Assembly: GCF_026314945.1 (NCBI RefSeq)
Contig: NZ_CP111121.1
Location: forward strand, 4,960,001-5,024,000
Direction of reading: 5' to 3'
Length of the DNA: 64,000 bases
DNA from: Chryseobacterium fluminis
GTDB taxonomy: Bacteria > Bacteroidota > Bacteroidia > Flavobacteriales > Weeksellaceae
Below, piece by piece: positions 25,767 to 33,915 of this stretch. The position numbers and the translations under genes are program-made. Each line of letters begins with the position of its first letter. The stretch's first letter is position 1. The notes under the pieces are model-generated. The model did not search any database, was not told the origin of the DNA, and was given only the letters and a program-made list of their open reading frames with translations.

Positions 25767-26909
25767 ATGAGATCCTATTATGCCAGTTTTGATGCTTTCC
25801 CTACCAGCAAGGGTGCATCTACGCACATTGATCACAGTTTGCAGGCGCTCTCCGAAATTGCGGATAAAGTAGATGTATTTTGTCTACAAGGTAACTCTGC
25901 TATAGATCCCAAACTTGCGGATGATGTAGAAATTCATCCTTTTTTCTACGAAAACGAATCTCAGAATTACCTCGAAAGAGCCCAGCTTTTTTCTGAAAAA
26001 GTCTACAGTTGTACGGCACTTTTCAATGAAAAAGGAATCGGGCAGTTTCGTGATATCTGGAGCGGACTAGGAATGATAAAGCAAGCTCATCTTAAAACGG
26101 TTTTTGAAGTCAATGCACTGACATCCATAGAATTGCCGGTAAGATTCCCCCTTTTAACGCCTTCTCTAATTGCTGAAATCCAGAACATTGAATTAACCTG
26201 TCTTGAAGCCTGCGATCATATTGTTACCCCGTCTGCAGTCACAAAAAAATATCTGATAGAAAAATTTTCTATTGCTAATGACAAAATCTCGGTTATTACA
26301 AATGGTGCGGAGGCAGTTTCGCAAACCGAAAAACCGATTGACCTTCCGGCAGAGTATATTGTTTACTTCGGAGCGTTGCAACCTTGGCAGGGATTAGACG
26401 TCTTGCTGAAATCTTTCCGCTATCTGAGAGATTACGAACATCTTAAATTGGTCATTTGCTCTTCAGTAAAAGAAAAGGCAACTAGAGCTTATCATAAATT
26501 AATTGAAAATCTTGGAATTCAGGACCAGGTTATTTTTAGATATGAACTGGAAAAAGAAGAGCTTTTTGCCATCATCCAACACGCCAAAGCATCTATTGTT
26601 CCACTAAAATTTGGAGATAGAAATGTGATCCAGGGCTGTTGCCCTATCAAAATCATAGAATCTATGGCTTGTAAAACGCCCATTATTGTATCAGAACTGC
26701 CCGTAACCCAAGAATTGCTGACAGAAGACGAAGCCTACTTTTTCTGGCCGGAAGATGAGCAGGATCTAAGCCGATGCATCCGTTTTGTTTTGGATAATCT
26801 GGAATCAGCAAGTACGAAAGCTGAAAAAGCATTCAACAGATTCCAGCAGCAGTTTACCTGGCATCATCACAATGAAAAGTTACAAAAAGTATATCAAAAT
26901 CTAATGTAA
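25767..26909 (+). CDS. GT4-family glycosyltransferase (first of two)
   Basis: A 380-residue GT-B fold protein. The N-terminal half contains AFPTSKGASTHIDHSLQALSEIADKVDVF. The C-terminal donor-binding half has IVYFGALQPWQGLDVLLKSF and the motif GDRNVIQGCCPIKIIESMACKTPIIVSELPVTQELL, where the E-x7-E-like region (IKIIESMACKTPII) keeps one Glu. No signal peptide or membrane segment, so it acts in the cytoplasm. Acceptor and sugar are unknown. Gene spacing (9 bp before, 4 bp after) implies translation in one operon. Confidence 0.88.
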   Translation: MRSYYASFDAFPTSKGASTHIDHSLQALSEIADKVDVFCLQGNSAIDPKLADDVEIHPFFYENESQNYLERAQLFSEKVYSCTALFNEKGIGQFRDIWSGLGMIKQAHLKTVFEVNALTSIELPVRFPLLTPSLIAEIQNIELTCLEACDHIVTPSAVTKKYLIEKFSIANDKISVITNGAEAVSQTEKPIDLPAEYIVYFGALQPWQGLDVLLKSFRYLRDYEHLKLVICSSVKEKATRAYHKLIENLGIQDQVIFRYELEKEELFAIIQHAKASIVPLKFGDRNVIQGCCPIKIIESMACKTPIIVSELPVTQELLTEDEAYFFWPEDEQDLSRCIRFVLDNLESASTKAEKAFNRFQQQFTWHHHNEKLQKVYQNLM

Positions 26910-26913
26910 AACT

Positions 26914-27828
26914 ATGGCAGAATATTATAATATCCAGTTGACGACAGAAGATATGGCGCCTATTGAAAGAGCTCATCTGCACCGTGGTTTCAGTTCAAAA
27001 AAAACACCTCTGAAATGGATTCGGTTTTTCAGAATGTGTGTTTTACAACGTGAGCTGTCCCTAAAAAAGAGAAAGAAAAAAACCAACACACTTTGGATTT
27101 CCTATTTTATTATTGCTGTCGTAATGATCTTTCTGGTTCCAGGATACTGGATTGCCGTGAATATCATTTTATTTGTGGTGGTTTTGGTAATGGATTCCAA
27201 AAACCGAAGAGAGTTCAAAAAGAACTATACAGATGGCTATGACTTTTTCTCGGATTACTTTTCCGCTTTGTTTACATTGATAGAAGAAGAGCTTCCACAA
27301 TTGGGAACGATCCAATTTACAGCGAATGTCAAAGAAACATTGGCAGGAGTAGAACATTTGAAATCAGCTGAGGACGCTATCTTTGAAACACCAGGTTTTA
27401 TCTCCGGTAAGGAGGAGTTTTATGAAAAAGAAATCGGAAAAGGATATTGTACATTAAAAGATGGCGCAGAAATAAGCTTTAGTTTTGTGGAGAAAGTGAG
27501 AAGACGCATTATTAAGAAGAAAGGACTCAGCGGGAAAAGAAAAACGAAAGAGAAATACAAATCTGTCTATCCTTTTATTCTGAAGTTGAAACTTCCGAAA
27601 TCTATTTATCAGCTAAAAACCAATGTTGATAAAGCTGATATCCAAATAAAAGAAGATGAGTCATTTTATTATATGAAAGCACGTCGGAAGTTTGATGTAA
27701 AAGATGAAAATCCGGATGATTACAGTGCTTATCAATACAAGTCCACGCCGTTATTCTCCGTAGAATATTTTTCTTTGGAAGTGGTAAATCTTTTTAATAT
27801 ATGCTACGGCTGCTTTACCTTAAAATAA
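26914..27828 (+). CDS. Two-helix membrane protein of unknown function
   Basis: A 304-residue protein. A basic N-terminal segment (HRGFSSKKTPLKWIRFFRM) precedes two transmembrane helices (about 64-82 and 84-100, LWISYFIIAVVMIFLVPGYWIAVNIILFVVVLVM), then a cytosolic domain of about 200 residues with beta-rich pairs (YPFILKLKLPKSIYQLKTNVD). LemA genes are often next to DUF3137-type membrane proteins and this could be a distant relative, but the sequence does not prove it. It lies between two operon genes, four bases after the first GT4 gene. Confidence 0.6.
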   Translation: MAEYYNIQLTTEDMAPIERAHLHRGFSSKKTPLKWIRFFRMCVLQRELSLKKRKKKTNTLWISYFIIAVVMIFLVPGYWIAVNIILFVVVLVMDSKNRREFKKNYTDGYDFFSDYFSALFTLIEEELPQLGTIQFTANVKETLAGVEHLKSAEDAIFETPGFISGKEEFYEKEIGKGYCTLKDGAEISFSFVEKVRRRIIKKKGLSGKRKTKEKYKSVYPFILKLKLPKSIYQLKTNVDKADIQIKEDESFYYMKARRKFDVKDENPDDYSAYQYKSTPLFSVEYFSLEVVNLFNICYGCFTLK

Positions 27829-27838
27829 AACTGAGAGT

Positions 27839-28210
27839 ATGGATCAAAATATAAATTGTCAGGAAAAATTAGGTCTGTTTCTGGTGGACGATTGTCCTGC
27901 TGTTGCCATAGAACAATGCGCAAACTGCAACAAAAAAGTATGTAAAAATCATATCTTCCTTCAGAATGAAAATAATAAAAGCCAAAAACTTTGTTTGACG
28001 TGTAAAGCCGTTCTGGATCCAAGGCTGACTTCCAAGATTGAATTATACTCGCCGGATCGGCCTGTATGGAGAAAAAAAATGATGAACCGGTTTCATACAG
28101 AATATCCATTTCTGGTAACGATGGTAAGCCAGTACGGCGCCTTGTTTGACACGGTTTTGTTCACCGACTTTTCCGATCACTCGGACGATTCATCACCTTT
28201 TGACAGTTAA
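27839..28210 (+). CDS. Small Cys/His-rich protein, zinc-binding (B-box or treble-clef like)
   Basis: 123 residues with metal-ligand spacing CANCNKKVCKNH...LCLTCK, i.e. C-x2-C-x4-C-x2-H then C-x2-C. This fits a B-box or treble-clef zinc site. A further Cys pair (NC..., DDC) sits at the N-terminus. The C-terminal half is acidic (FTDFSDHSDDSSPFDS). Such domains mediate protein interaction. It probably links operon partners at the membrane, which is inferred from context. Confidence 0.65.
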   Translation: MDQNINCQEKLGLFLVDDCPAVAIEQCANCNKKVCKNHIFLQNENNKSQKLCLTCKAVLDPRLTSKIELYSPDRPVWRKKMMNRFHTEYPFLVTMVSQYGALFDTVLFTDFSDHSDDSSPFDS

Positions 28211-28216
28211 ATTTTT

Positions 28217-29320
28217 ATGAAACTGTTGCTGGTTACCCAAAATTATCCGCCGTCCAGAGGCGGTATGGCAGAATCCTGCGGAAGAATTGTCCGGAATCTG
28301 AAAAGGAAAGGTTGTGAAATCCACGTCTTACACTTTTCCAACTGGCAGAAACCTTATGTGATAAAGACGGAGACGGGTGGGAACTACAGCGCGCTTGGGA
28401 TCTATGATACAGAAGAATATACGCTGAATCTGGCGACATTATTCCTGGAAAAGAAAAAGGAGTTTTTGGATGTGGATGCCATTATTGCTTTTGGCGGCTA
28501 TCTGCCGATGATGTGGACGCCTGTCATCAGTCAGTTTTTTGAGAAACCGCTGTACACCTGTATTCGGGGAAATGATTTTGACGAAGGCTTATTTTCCAAG
28601 AAAAGAAACTCACTTCTCTATGCCCTGGAACATTCGGAAGCGATATTGTCTGTCTGTACAGAGAAACAGGAAAAAATGGCCAAACTTTTCCCTTTTAAAA
28701 AAGTGTTTTACACGCCCAACGGAATTGATGTTGTTTTCTGGAATCTTAATGACAATGAGAAAAAGAAGGTTGATGAAAGAAGGAAGGTCTTAACGGATAA
28801 AAAAGTTATTCTCATTGCAGGACAACTTAAATTCAAGAAAGGAATCCGCCATTTCATCGAGTCTTTTGATCAATTTCATTTCAAAAGTGAATACGAACTC
28901 TGGATGATTGGTGATCTGCCCGAAGAAGTTAAACTTTTTATCAATAATTTTGATTTAAATGTTAAACTCTTTCCGTTTGCCTCCAAATATGAGATGCGCA
29001 GTTTTTATGCGATGGCAGATGTGGTATGTATCCCGTCTTTGTATGACGGGATGCCTAATGTGTTATTAGAAGCCGGCGCGTCAAAAAAACTGATTATCGC
29101 TTCAGAAGTTGGGGGGATTCCGGATGTAATCATGCATAGAAAATCGGGGCTTTTATATCATCCTTTGGAAGCCAATGCACTGCTGGATGTTCTGATTCAT
29201 TATCATCATCTATCTGAGGATCAAAAGGAATTAATGAAAAACGAAATTTACAACACTATTAATCAAGATTTTACAGAACAAAAAGAAATACAAAACTATT
29301 TAAACCTATTCCCATTATGA
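28217..29320 (+). CDS. GT4-family glycosyltransferase (second of two)
   Basis: A 367-residue GT-B enzyme. The start NYPPSRGGMAESCGRIVRNLKRKG matches the acceptor-side Gly-rich loop of GT4. The donor side has LIAGQLKFKKGIRHFIESF and the clear E-x7-E-type motif SLYDGMPNVLLEAGASKKLIIASEVGGIPDVI. It is more canonical than the first GT4 of the operon. It probably transfers a nucleotide-activated sugar to a membrane-associated acceptor. Its last four bases overlap the next gene. Confidence 0.92.
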   Translation: MKLLLVTQNYPPSRGGMAESCGRIVRNLKRKGCEIHVLHFSNWQKPYVIKTETGGNYSALGIYDTEEYTLNLATLFLEKKKEFLDVDAIIAFGGYLPMMWTPVISQFFEKPLYTCIRGNDFDEGLFSKKRNSLLYALEHSEAILSVCTEKQEKMAKLFPFKKVFYTPNGIDVVFWNLNDNEKKKVDERRKVLTDKKVILIAGQLKFKKGIRHFIESFDQFHFKSEYELWMIGDLPEEVKLFINNFDLNVKLFPFASKYEMRSFYAMADVVCIPSLYDGMPNVLLEAGASKKLIIASEVGGIPDVIMHRKSGLLYHPLEANALLDVLIHYHHLSEDQKELMKNEIYNTINQDFTEQKEIQNYLNLFPL

Positions 29321-29928
29321 AAAAAATTACAATCCTGTTTTTAGTGTCTTTTTTAAGTTTAAATTCCTGCAAGAAGGAAGCTCAAACCAGCAATTCTCCA
29401 ACTACAGAAAAAACAGAAACCAAAGCCGGAAACTACTCTGCGGACTATATTATTTCTAATAAAGAGGGAAAAGAAATCGCTGGTTTTACGGCAAATCCTC
29501 CGAAAGTTCAGTTGGGGTCAGAAACCTATACTGCAAAAGAAAAAGAAGATAAAAGAAAATATTACAGCAATGGTACACAACGCTACGAAGTGAAACTGAA
29601 AGATGATACATACAAGCTGAGAGATGCCAGTTCCAAACTTCTCTGGAAAGTAAAAACCTATCCGGACAAAATCAAAATTGCTGATAACGAAGAGAACCTG
29701 AATCCTTATGAAGTCAAAAATAACAACGGCGTGATCGAAGTTTCTAAAGACGGAAAAGTTATTAATACAATGAAAGTTACTGGCAATCAAATCTCTGTAA
29801 ACGGACAACCTGCTTACAAAATTTCTAAAACGTCTGATAGTTTTGCATTGGGAATATTAAGTATAGATCAGATTCCGATGGATCAAAGAATATTGCTTCT
29901 TACTGAATTTCTTTATCAGAAAAATTGA
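29317..29928 (+). CDS. Lipoprotein of the LemA operon
   Basis: A 203-residue protein with signal peptide KKITILFLVSFLSLNSC (lipobox ending LNSC, Cys18), a Thr/Glu-rich linker and a domain of repeated short beta strands (YSADYIISNKEGKEIAGF, YEVKLKDDTYKLRDASSKLLWKVK, YEVKNNNGVIEVSKDGKVI). It probably faces the periplasm or sits in the outer membrane. It overlaps both neighbours by four bases, so it is translationally coupled to the glycosyltransferases. Confidence 0.75.
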   Translation: MKKITILFLVSFLSLNSCKKEAQTSNSPTTEKTETKAGNYSADYIISNKEGKEIAGFTANPPKVQLGSETYTAKEKEDKRKYYSNGTQRYEVKLKDDTYKLRDASSKLLWKVKTYPDKIKIADNEENLNPYEVKNNNGVIEVSKDGKVINTMKVTGNQISVNGQPAYKISKTSDSFALGILSIDQIPMDQRILLLTEFLYQKN

Positions 29929-30755
29929 TACTGATTTATGCATATGGTTCAGGATTAGGTCATCTTAAAAGGGTGATCTCTTTTCTGAAACGTCAAAAGT
30001 ATAATCCGGAAAACTGTATTTTGCTGACCAATGCGAAATTTTCAGATTTTTGGGAATTGGGATGGAATATAATGCAGAAAGAAGATTTGTTTTTTTCTTC
30101 TGAAGAATTTTTGTCTTTTATAGAAAATGTAATTTCTGAAAATAATGTCCACACTTTTATGGTAGATGTTTTTCCTACCGGGTTTTATGGTGAATTATCA
30201 ACATCATTAATCCATTTTCAAGGAGAAAAGATATTGTTATCTAGGATTTTATCAAATTGTTATTTTGAAAAAAATCCTAATATTCTTTATTTTGATCAGA
30301 TTTTCGTAATGGAAGAGGGAGTAAATCTTTCTCAACTTCACTACGGAAGAATCCGATATCTAGATTATCAGGAAAATATTTCAGAAGAAATTTCTATAAC
30401 GATTGAACCGTCTTACTTTCTTATTATTCACAGTCAGCCGTTGTCGGAAGTGCTTCATCTTTACAGGCTTGCGAAGATGTACAGAACCAATCAGAAAGTT
30501 GTGATTTTGACTGCCACTGTCATTTCGCAAGAAAATATCAAACCTAAAGATTTGGTTTTGTATCAACAAAAACCGTCTCAATCCCTGTTGGATAAAGCAG
30601 AGAAAATATTTTCCGGTGCAGGTTTTAATACCTTTCATATGCTCATTCCTTATCACAAAAAGTGGATTTGTAATCCTTTTCCAAGAACATTTGATGACCA
30701 ATTTCTTAGAAAGGACATTTATTATAAAAAGGTTAAATATTTGCATAAAGATTGA
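29925..30755 (+). CDS. GT-B-like protein, possible GT28-type glycosyltransferase
   Basis: A 276-residue protein. TTG at 29925 is the likely start because its phase opens MILIYAYGSGLGHLKRVISFLKRQ, the Gly-rich YGSGLGH loop seen in GT28/MurG-like enzymes, and it overlaps the previous stop as TTGA. Other features are LSRILSNCYF and a C-terminal region with LLDKAEKIFSGAGFNTFHMLIPY, comparable with the donor-side GGxGT...E area. It is shorter than MurG and the key donor residues are not certain, so enzymatic activity is a guess. It is the last gene of the operon. Confidence 0.6.
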   Translation: MILIYAYGSGLGHLKRVISFLKRQKYNPENCILLTNAKFSDFWELGWNIMQKEDLFFSSEEFLSFIENVISENNVHTFMVDVFPTGFYGELSTSLIHFQGEKILLSRILSNCYFEKNPNILYFDQIFVMEEGVNLSQLHYGRIRYLDYQENISEEISITIEPSYFLIIHSQPLSEVLHLYRLAKMYRTNQKVVILTATVISQENIKPKDLVLYQQKPSQSLLDKAEKIFSGAGFNTFHMLIPYHKKWICNPFPRTFDDQFLRKDIYYKKVKYLHKD

Positions 30756-31282
30756 AAAGAACCTCTACTCATCTTCGATAATAACAGAATCTAATGAAAT
30801 TTGGAAATATACTAAATAGAGAGTTTGACTGTTCCCAGAAGCCGAAAACTTATTGCTTCCAAAATCTCCAGAATACCATATGATTCTTTCGTAGGTTCTA
30901 TGATATATTGAATCTTGCTTTATTTTCAGAACAAATTAATCGTTTCAAAAGAAGTTATTTTAGATCTTTGGATGAGATGTATAATAGGATTTTTCATGGA
31001 TCGGACATCAAAATTGCGGATACCATAAAGTTTATAATCATGATTATGAAGAAGTTTTCAAAATCCGGATCAAGCGCTAAACATCTGAAATAAGAAATAA
31101 AAATTAATATTAATTTATCCTGGAGAATTGCCCGTGATTAAGATATTCAACAACAGCATTTTAACACCATGGTCATGTGTTTGAACGATGGTGTATCTAG
31201 TTTGTTATTGAGAAGGTCTGCCCATTGATATATATTCTAAGTAAAGATTTAGTATTTTAAACCATCAAGCAAGTATAGCGTT
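30756..31282. other. Spacer with a possible small frame and debris
   Basis: A short open frame at 30908-31093 (SEQINRFKRSYFRSLDEMYNRIF) could be a remnant; no family is recognised. Around 31170-31240, ATGGTCATGTGTTTGAAC...AGTTTGTTATTGAGAAGGTC resembles 53027-53090, which also sits beside an end of the IS3-group element. On the minus strand next to 31282, NAILYLL matches the continuation of the transposase fragment at 32503-32601. Confidence 0.4.
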
Positions 31283-31362
31283 TGACCTATTCCCAAAAAA
31301 CAGGATCACTTAAAAGTGGAGATTTTTCGAGAAATAATTAATTTTAAATAAAGAAAAATCTA

Positions 31363-31629
31363 ATGAAAAAAAGCAGATTTACAGAAAGTCAGATCATTTT
31401 TGCATTGAAACAGTCTGAAACGGGAGTAAAAGTTGAAGAAGTTTGTCGTAAAATGGGCATAAGTGAGGCAACTTTTTACAATTGGAAAAAGAAATTCGGA
31501 GGTTTAGGTGTTACAGAACTTCGCCGATTACGCCAATTAGAGGAAGAAAATAGTCAACTCAAGAAGTTGGTAGCAGATTTAAGTTTGGATAAGCAGATTC
31601 TTCAGGATGTTCTGAAAAAAAAGTTCTAA
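31363..31629 (+). CDS. IS3-group transposase OrfA
   Basis: 88 residues: KKSRFTESQIIFALKQSETGVKVEEVCRKMGISEATFYNWKKKFGG is the helix-turn-helix, and LRQLEEENSQLKKLVADLSLDKQILQDVLKKK is the leucine zipper. The run of eight A near 31613-31622 (CTGAAAAAAAAG) provides an A-AAA-AAG site for -1 frameshifting toward OrfB. It is full length for the group. Confidence 0.92.
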   Translation: MKKSRFTESQIIFALKQSETGVKVEEVCRKMGISEATFYNWKKKFGGLGVTELRRLRQLEEENSQLKKLVADLSLDKQILQDVLKKKF

Positions 31630-31635
31630 AGCCAG

Positions 31636-32475
31636 CTTAAGAAGCGTGAACTGGCGAGAGTTATACAAAATGATTACAGAATTTCTCAGAGACGAAGCTG
31701 TCGCTTGATATTTTTACACTCCAGCGTTTATTATTATCACCCACACCGAAGGGATGATACAGCGCTTCGAATGCGACTGATAGAATTATCAAACATTCGT
31801 GTTCGCTATGGTATTGAGCGTCTACATGTTTTACTCAGACGTGAGGGCTGGAAAGATAATCAAAAACGTGTTTACAGAATTTATTGTGAAGAAGGGTTAA
31901 ATCTGAGGCGAAAACTAAACAAAAGAATAAAATCATCAAGATCCCGAGTGCCTACCGATGGTAAAGCCTCTACTTTACATGAATGCTGGAGCATGGACTT
32001 TATGAGTGATGCCCTTTTTGACGGGAAGAAGTTCAGGGTTTTAACTTTAGTGGATAATTATAGTCGAAGATCTTTAGAAATCCGCTGTGGAATTTCCATC
32101 AAGGGTGAAAATGTTGCAGAGATATTAAAAAGTGTTACCTTTGAACAAGAGGCTTCTCCTAAGCGGATTAAGATTGACAATGGCCCTGAGTTTATTAGTA
32201 AAGCATTAGACCGATGGGCTTATGAAAAGAAAATAGAGCTGGAGTTCTCCAGACCGGGAAAACATACTGACAATGCATTTATTGAGAGTTTTAACGGATC
32301 ATTACGGGATGAGTGTCTTAATGTTAATTGGTTTCTCTCCTTAGAAGATGCGCAGCAAAAATTGGATGCCTGGAGAGAGGATTACAACAGCTACAGACCT
32401 CATAGTTCGCTAGGGTATTTAACGCCAAATGAATTCATCAATAACAGTCAGAAAAAACAACTTTCTCTACTTTAG
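31636..32475 (+). pseudogene. IS3-group transposase OrfB with a one-base insertion at its start
   Basis: The main frame reads LKKRELARVIQNDYRISQRRSCRLIFLHSSVYYY and a full integrase core: Asp in CWSMDFMSDALF, Asp in IKIDNGPEFISK, Glu in AFIESFNGSLRDECLN, ending RPHSSLGYLTPNEF. A -1 slip from OrfA would give VLKPA and then a stop, because an extra T in GCTTAAG throws the phase off; without it the peptide would continue KPAKKRELA. OrfB may still be initiated internally (TTG at 31705), but normal OrfAB fusion appears blocked. Confidence 0.75.
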
Positions 32476-32502
32476 ACTGTTCCATATATTGGGGGTAGGT
32501 CA

Positions 32503-32601
32503 ATCTCACAAATAGGTGCTTTTGATTTGAAACCTCTTTTTCCAATTGGAATATAAGGTGCAATTTCTAATTCTATTGTATCTTTGCTGAGTACTTGGTA
32601 C
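32503..32601 (-). pseudogene. IS5/IS4-type transposase N-terminal fragment
   Basis: Reading leftwards from 32601: YQVLSKDTIELEIAPYIPIGKRGFKSKAPICEI, the typical N-terminus of small DDE transposases of IS5/IS4-like elements. The insertion at 32502 cuts it. NAILYLL on the far side of the insertion (just left of 31283) is the expected continuation (xxVNAILYKLKTG in relatives), after which the match fades. Confidence 0.55.
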
Positions 32602-32799
32602 AAGGGATAGGATTTTTTTTGTTTAGCGGCACTAATTTCCTAATCCCTTTTTTTATAGCAAACAACTAATCTATTTTTTTAATAAGTCAAGATCAATTCA
32701 ATATATATTTTTATTGTAATATCTAGGATTTAACTTTATATTCATTCGATTAAAAACTTAATTTTTAAGATCGATTAAAGCTACATTTAATACAATAAA

Positions 32800-32826
32800 G
32801 TCCGTTTCCAACTGGTAGAAACGGAC
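32800..32826 (-). terminator. Terminator of the lectin-domain gene pair
   Basis: GTCCGTTTC (32800-32808) pairs perfectly with GAAACGGAC (32818-32826) over a nine-base loop. On the minus strand it is followed by TTTATT. It lies about 120 bp beyond the stop of the gene at 32944. Confidence 0.7.
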
Positions 32827-32943
32827 ATTTTATTATTTTTCTGCATCCTTTCAAATATACTCTTCAAGTAAGAATTATCAAAATATATCATTGGATTGTG
32901 AGAGCTCCTCTATTTTTTCCGTTTGATAATAGGTATTGTATAT

Positions 32944-33906
32944 CTACTGCTGAAATTCAACGACAAAACCGGTTACACCACCATTATTGGCAGGTAGGTC
33001 ATTCCAGGGATGTGTAGAGGTATAACCATTTTTAGTGACAGTAACATTATCATTTTTTCCATAAGCATGTACAAATCCTTCACCGGAATTCGTATTATTA
33101 GGTTCATTGGTATAAAACCAATTGATTTTCCTCACAGCTGAGAGGCCTGCGGCACTGTAATCATGTAAGGGCTGTTCACCGGTAATCCATTTTTCTTCCG
33201 GATCTGGAGTAAGAGCAACGCCTGCTTGCCATGAAAATTTCACAAATCCCATCCACGTCCTCTGGGTATCGAAAACCACATGATTCGTAAGCAAATTCTC
33301 TTCTATATATTGCCATTCAGCGTCCGTAGTATATGTAGCCAAATAACCACCTATGTTTTTTGCGGCAGTATAAGCATCAAACCAACTCAGAGTTCCAGTT
33401 CCGGAATAAGCAGCATATGTATGTCCATTTATGACATAATTAACGGCTCCCTCTTTTGTATAAGTGTTGCTTCCTACCGTAATGGTCGCAGGAGCTGAAT
33501 ACGCTGTTGTTATCTTGTCCGGAATATAACCCAGAATATTGGAATCTACCGAGGTTGAATAGCTGATTACAGTCGTATTGGTTACTTTACCCAAACTTCG
33601 CCAAATGCTGCCGTCAAAATAGTAACATCCTGCAGAAGTGATGTTGGCTGTTTTTGTGTCAGCAGTAGTAGGAATCAAAGTAATGTACACAATTGTACCG
33701 GTCTGTGCTACAGTATATTTTGATCCGGCATTCTTGAGCTGATCCCCGGTTAGTCTTGGCATCGCGATACCTTCCGCTGTTGTTCCGTCGGTTTTAATGG
33801 CGTCTACTTCAAGTGTAGAAATAACATTCATGGTAGAAATACCCATTTGTGAGTACGCAGGTAAGCTGCATGCTATATGTGACAGTAGCAATAAACGTTT
33901 TTTCAT
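32944..33906 (-). CDS. Secreted C-type-lectin-domain protein, paralogue 2
   Basis: A 320-residue protein with signal peptide KKRLLLLSHIACSLPAYSQ. Residues about 20-110 form an adhesin-like N-terminal region (ISTLEVDAIKTDGTTAEGIAMPRLTGDQL). The C-terminal C-type lectin-like domain (about 165-318) has SWFDAYTAAKNIGGYLATYTTDAEWQ, TWMGF, the EPNN calcium/sugar loop and a WNDLP motif. EPN with WND is the pattern of calcium-dependent mannose-type binding. It probably displays a glycan-binding domain outside the cell. It starts nine bases after its paralogue and shares the operon and terminator at 32800. Confidence 0.85.
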   Translation of the reverse strand: MKKRLLLLSHIACSLPAYSQMGISTMNVISTLEVDAIKTDGTTAEGIAMPRLTGDQLKNAGSKYTVAQTGTIVYITLIPTTADTKTANITSAGCYYFDGSIWRSLGKVTNTTVISYSTSVDSNILGYIPDKITTAYSAPATITVGSNTYTKEGAVNYVINGHTYAAYSGTGTLSWFDAYTAAKNIGGYLATYTTDAEWQYIEENLLTNHVVFDTQRTWMGFVKFSWQAGVALTPDPEEKWITGEQPLHDYSAAGLSAVRKINWFYTNEPNNTNSGEGFVHAYGKNDNVTVTKNGYTSTHPWNDLPANNGGVTGFVVEFQQ

Positions 33907-33915
33907 GTCAGTTGG

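Larger units (their letters stand above)
31283..32502 (+). mobile_element. IS3-group insertion sequence, structurally complete but with a damaged OrfB start
   Basis: A 1220-bp element with terminal inverted repeats TGACCTATTCCCAA (31283) and, inverted, TGACCTACCCCCAA (ending 32502). It carries OrfA and a DDE OrfB. It sits inside an older IS5/IS4-type transposase fragment, whose halves flank it. A solitary copy of its left end lies at 52977-53020. Confidence 0.9.

Noticed and set aside
30908..31093. Short plus-strand frame after the LemA operon
   Set aside because: Could be a gene fragment, but no start signal or family. It is described only as debris in the spacer.
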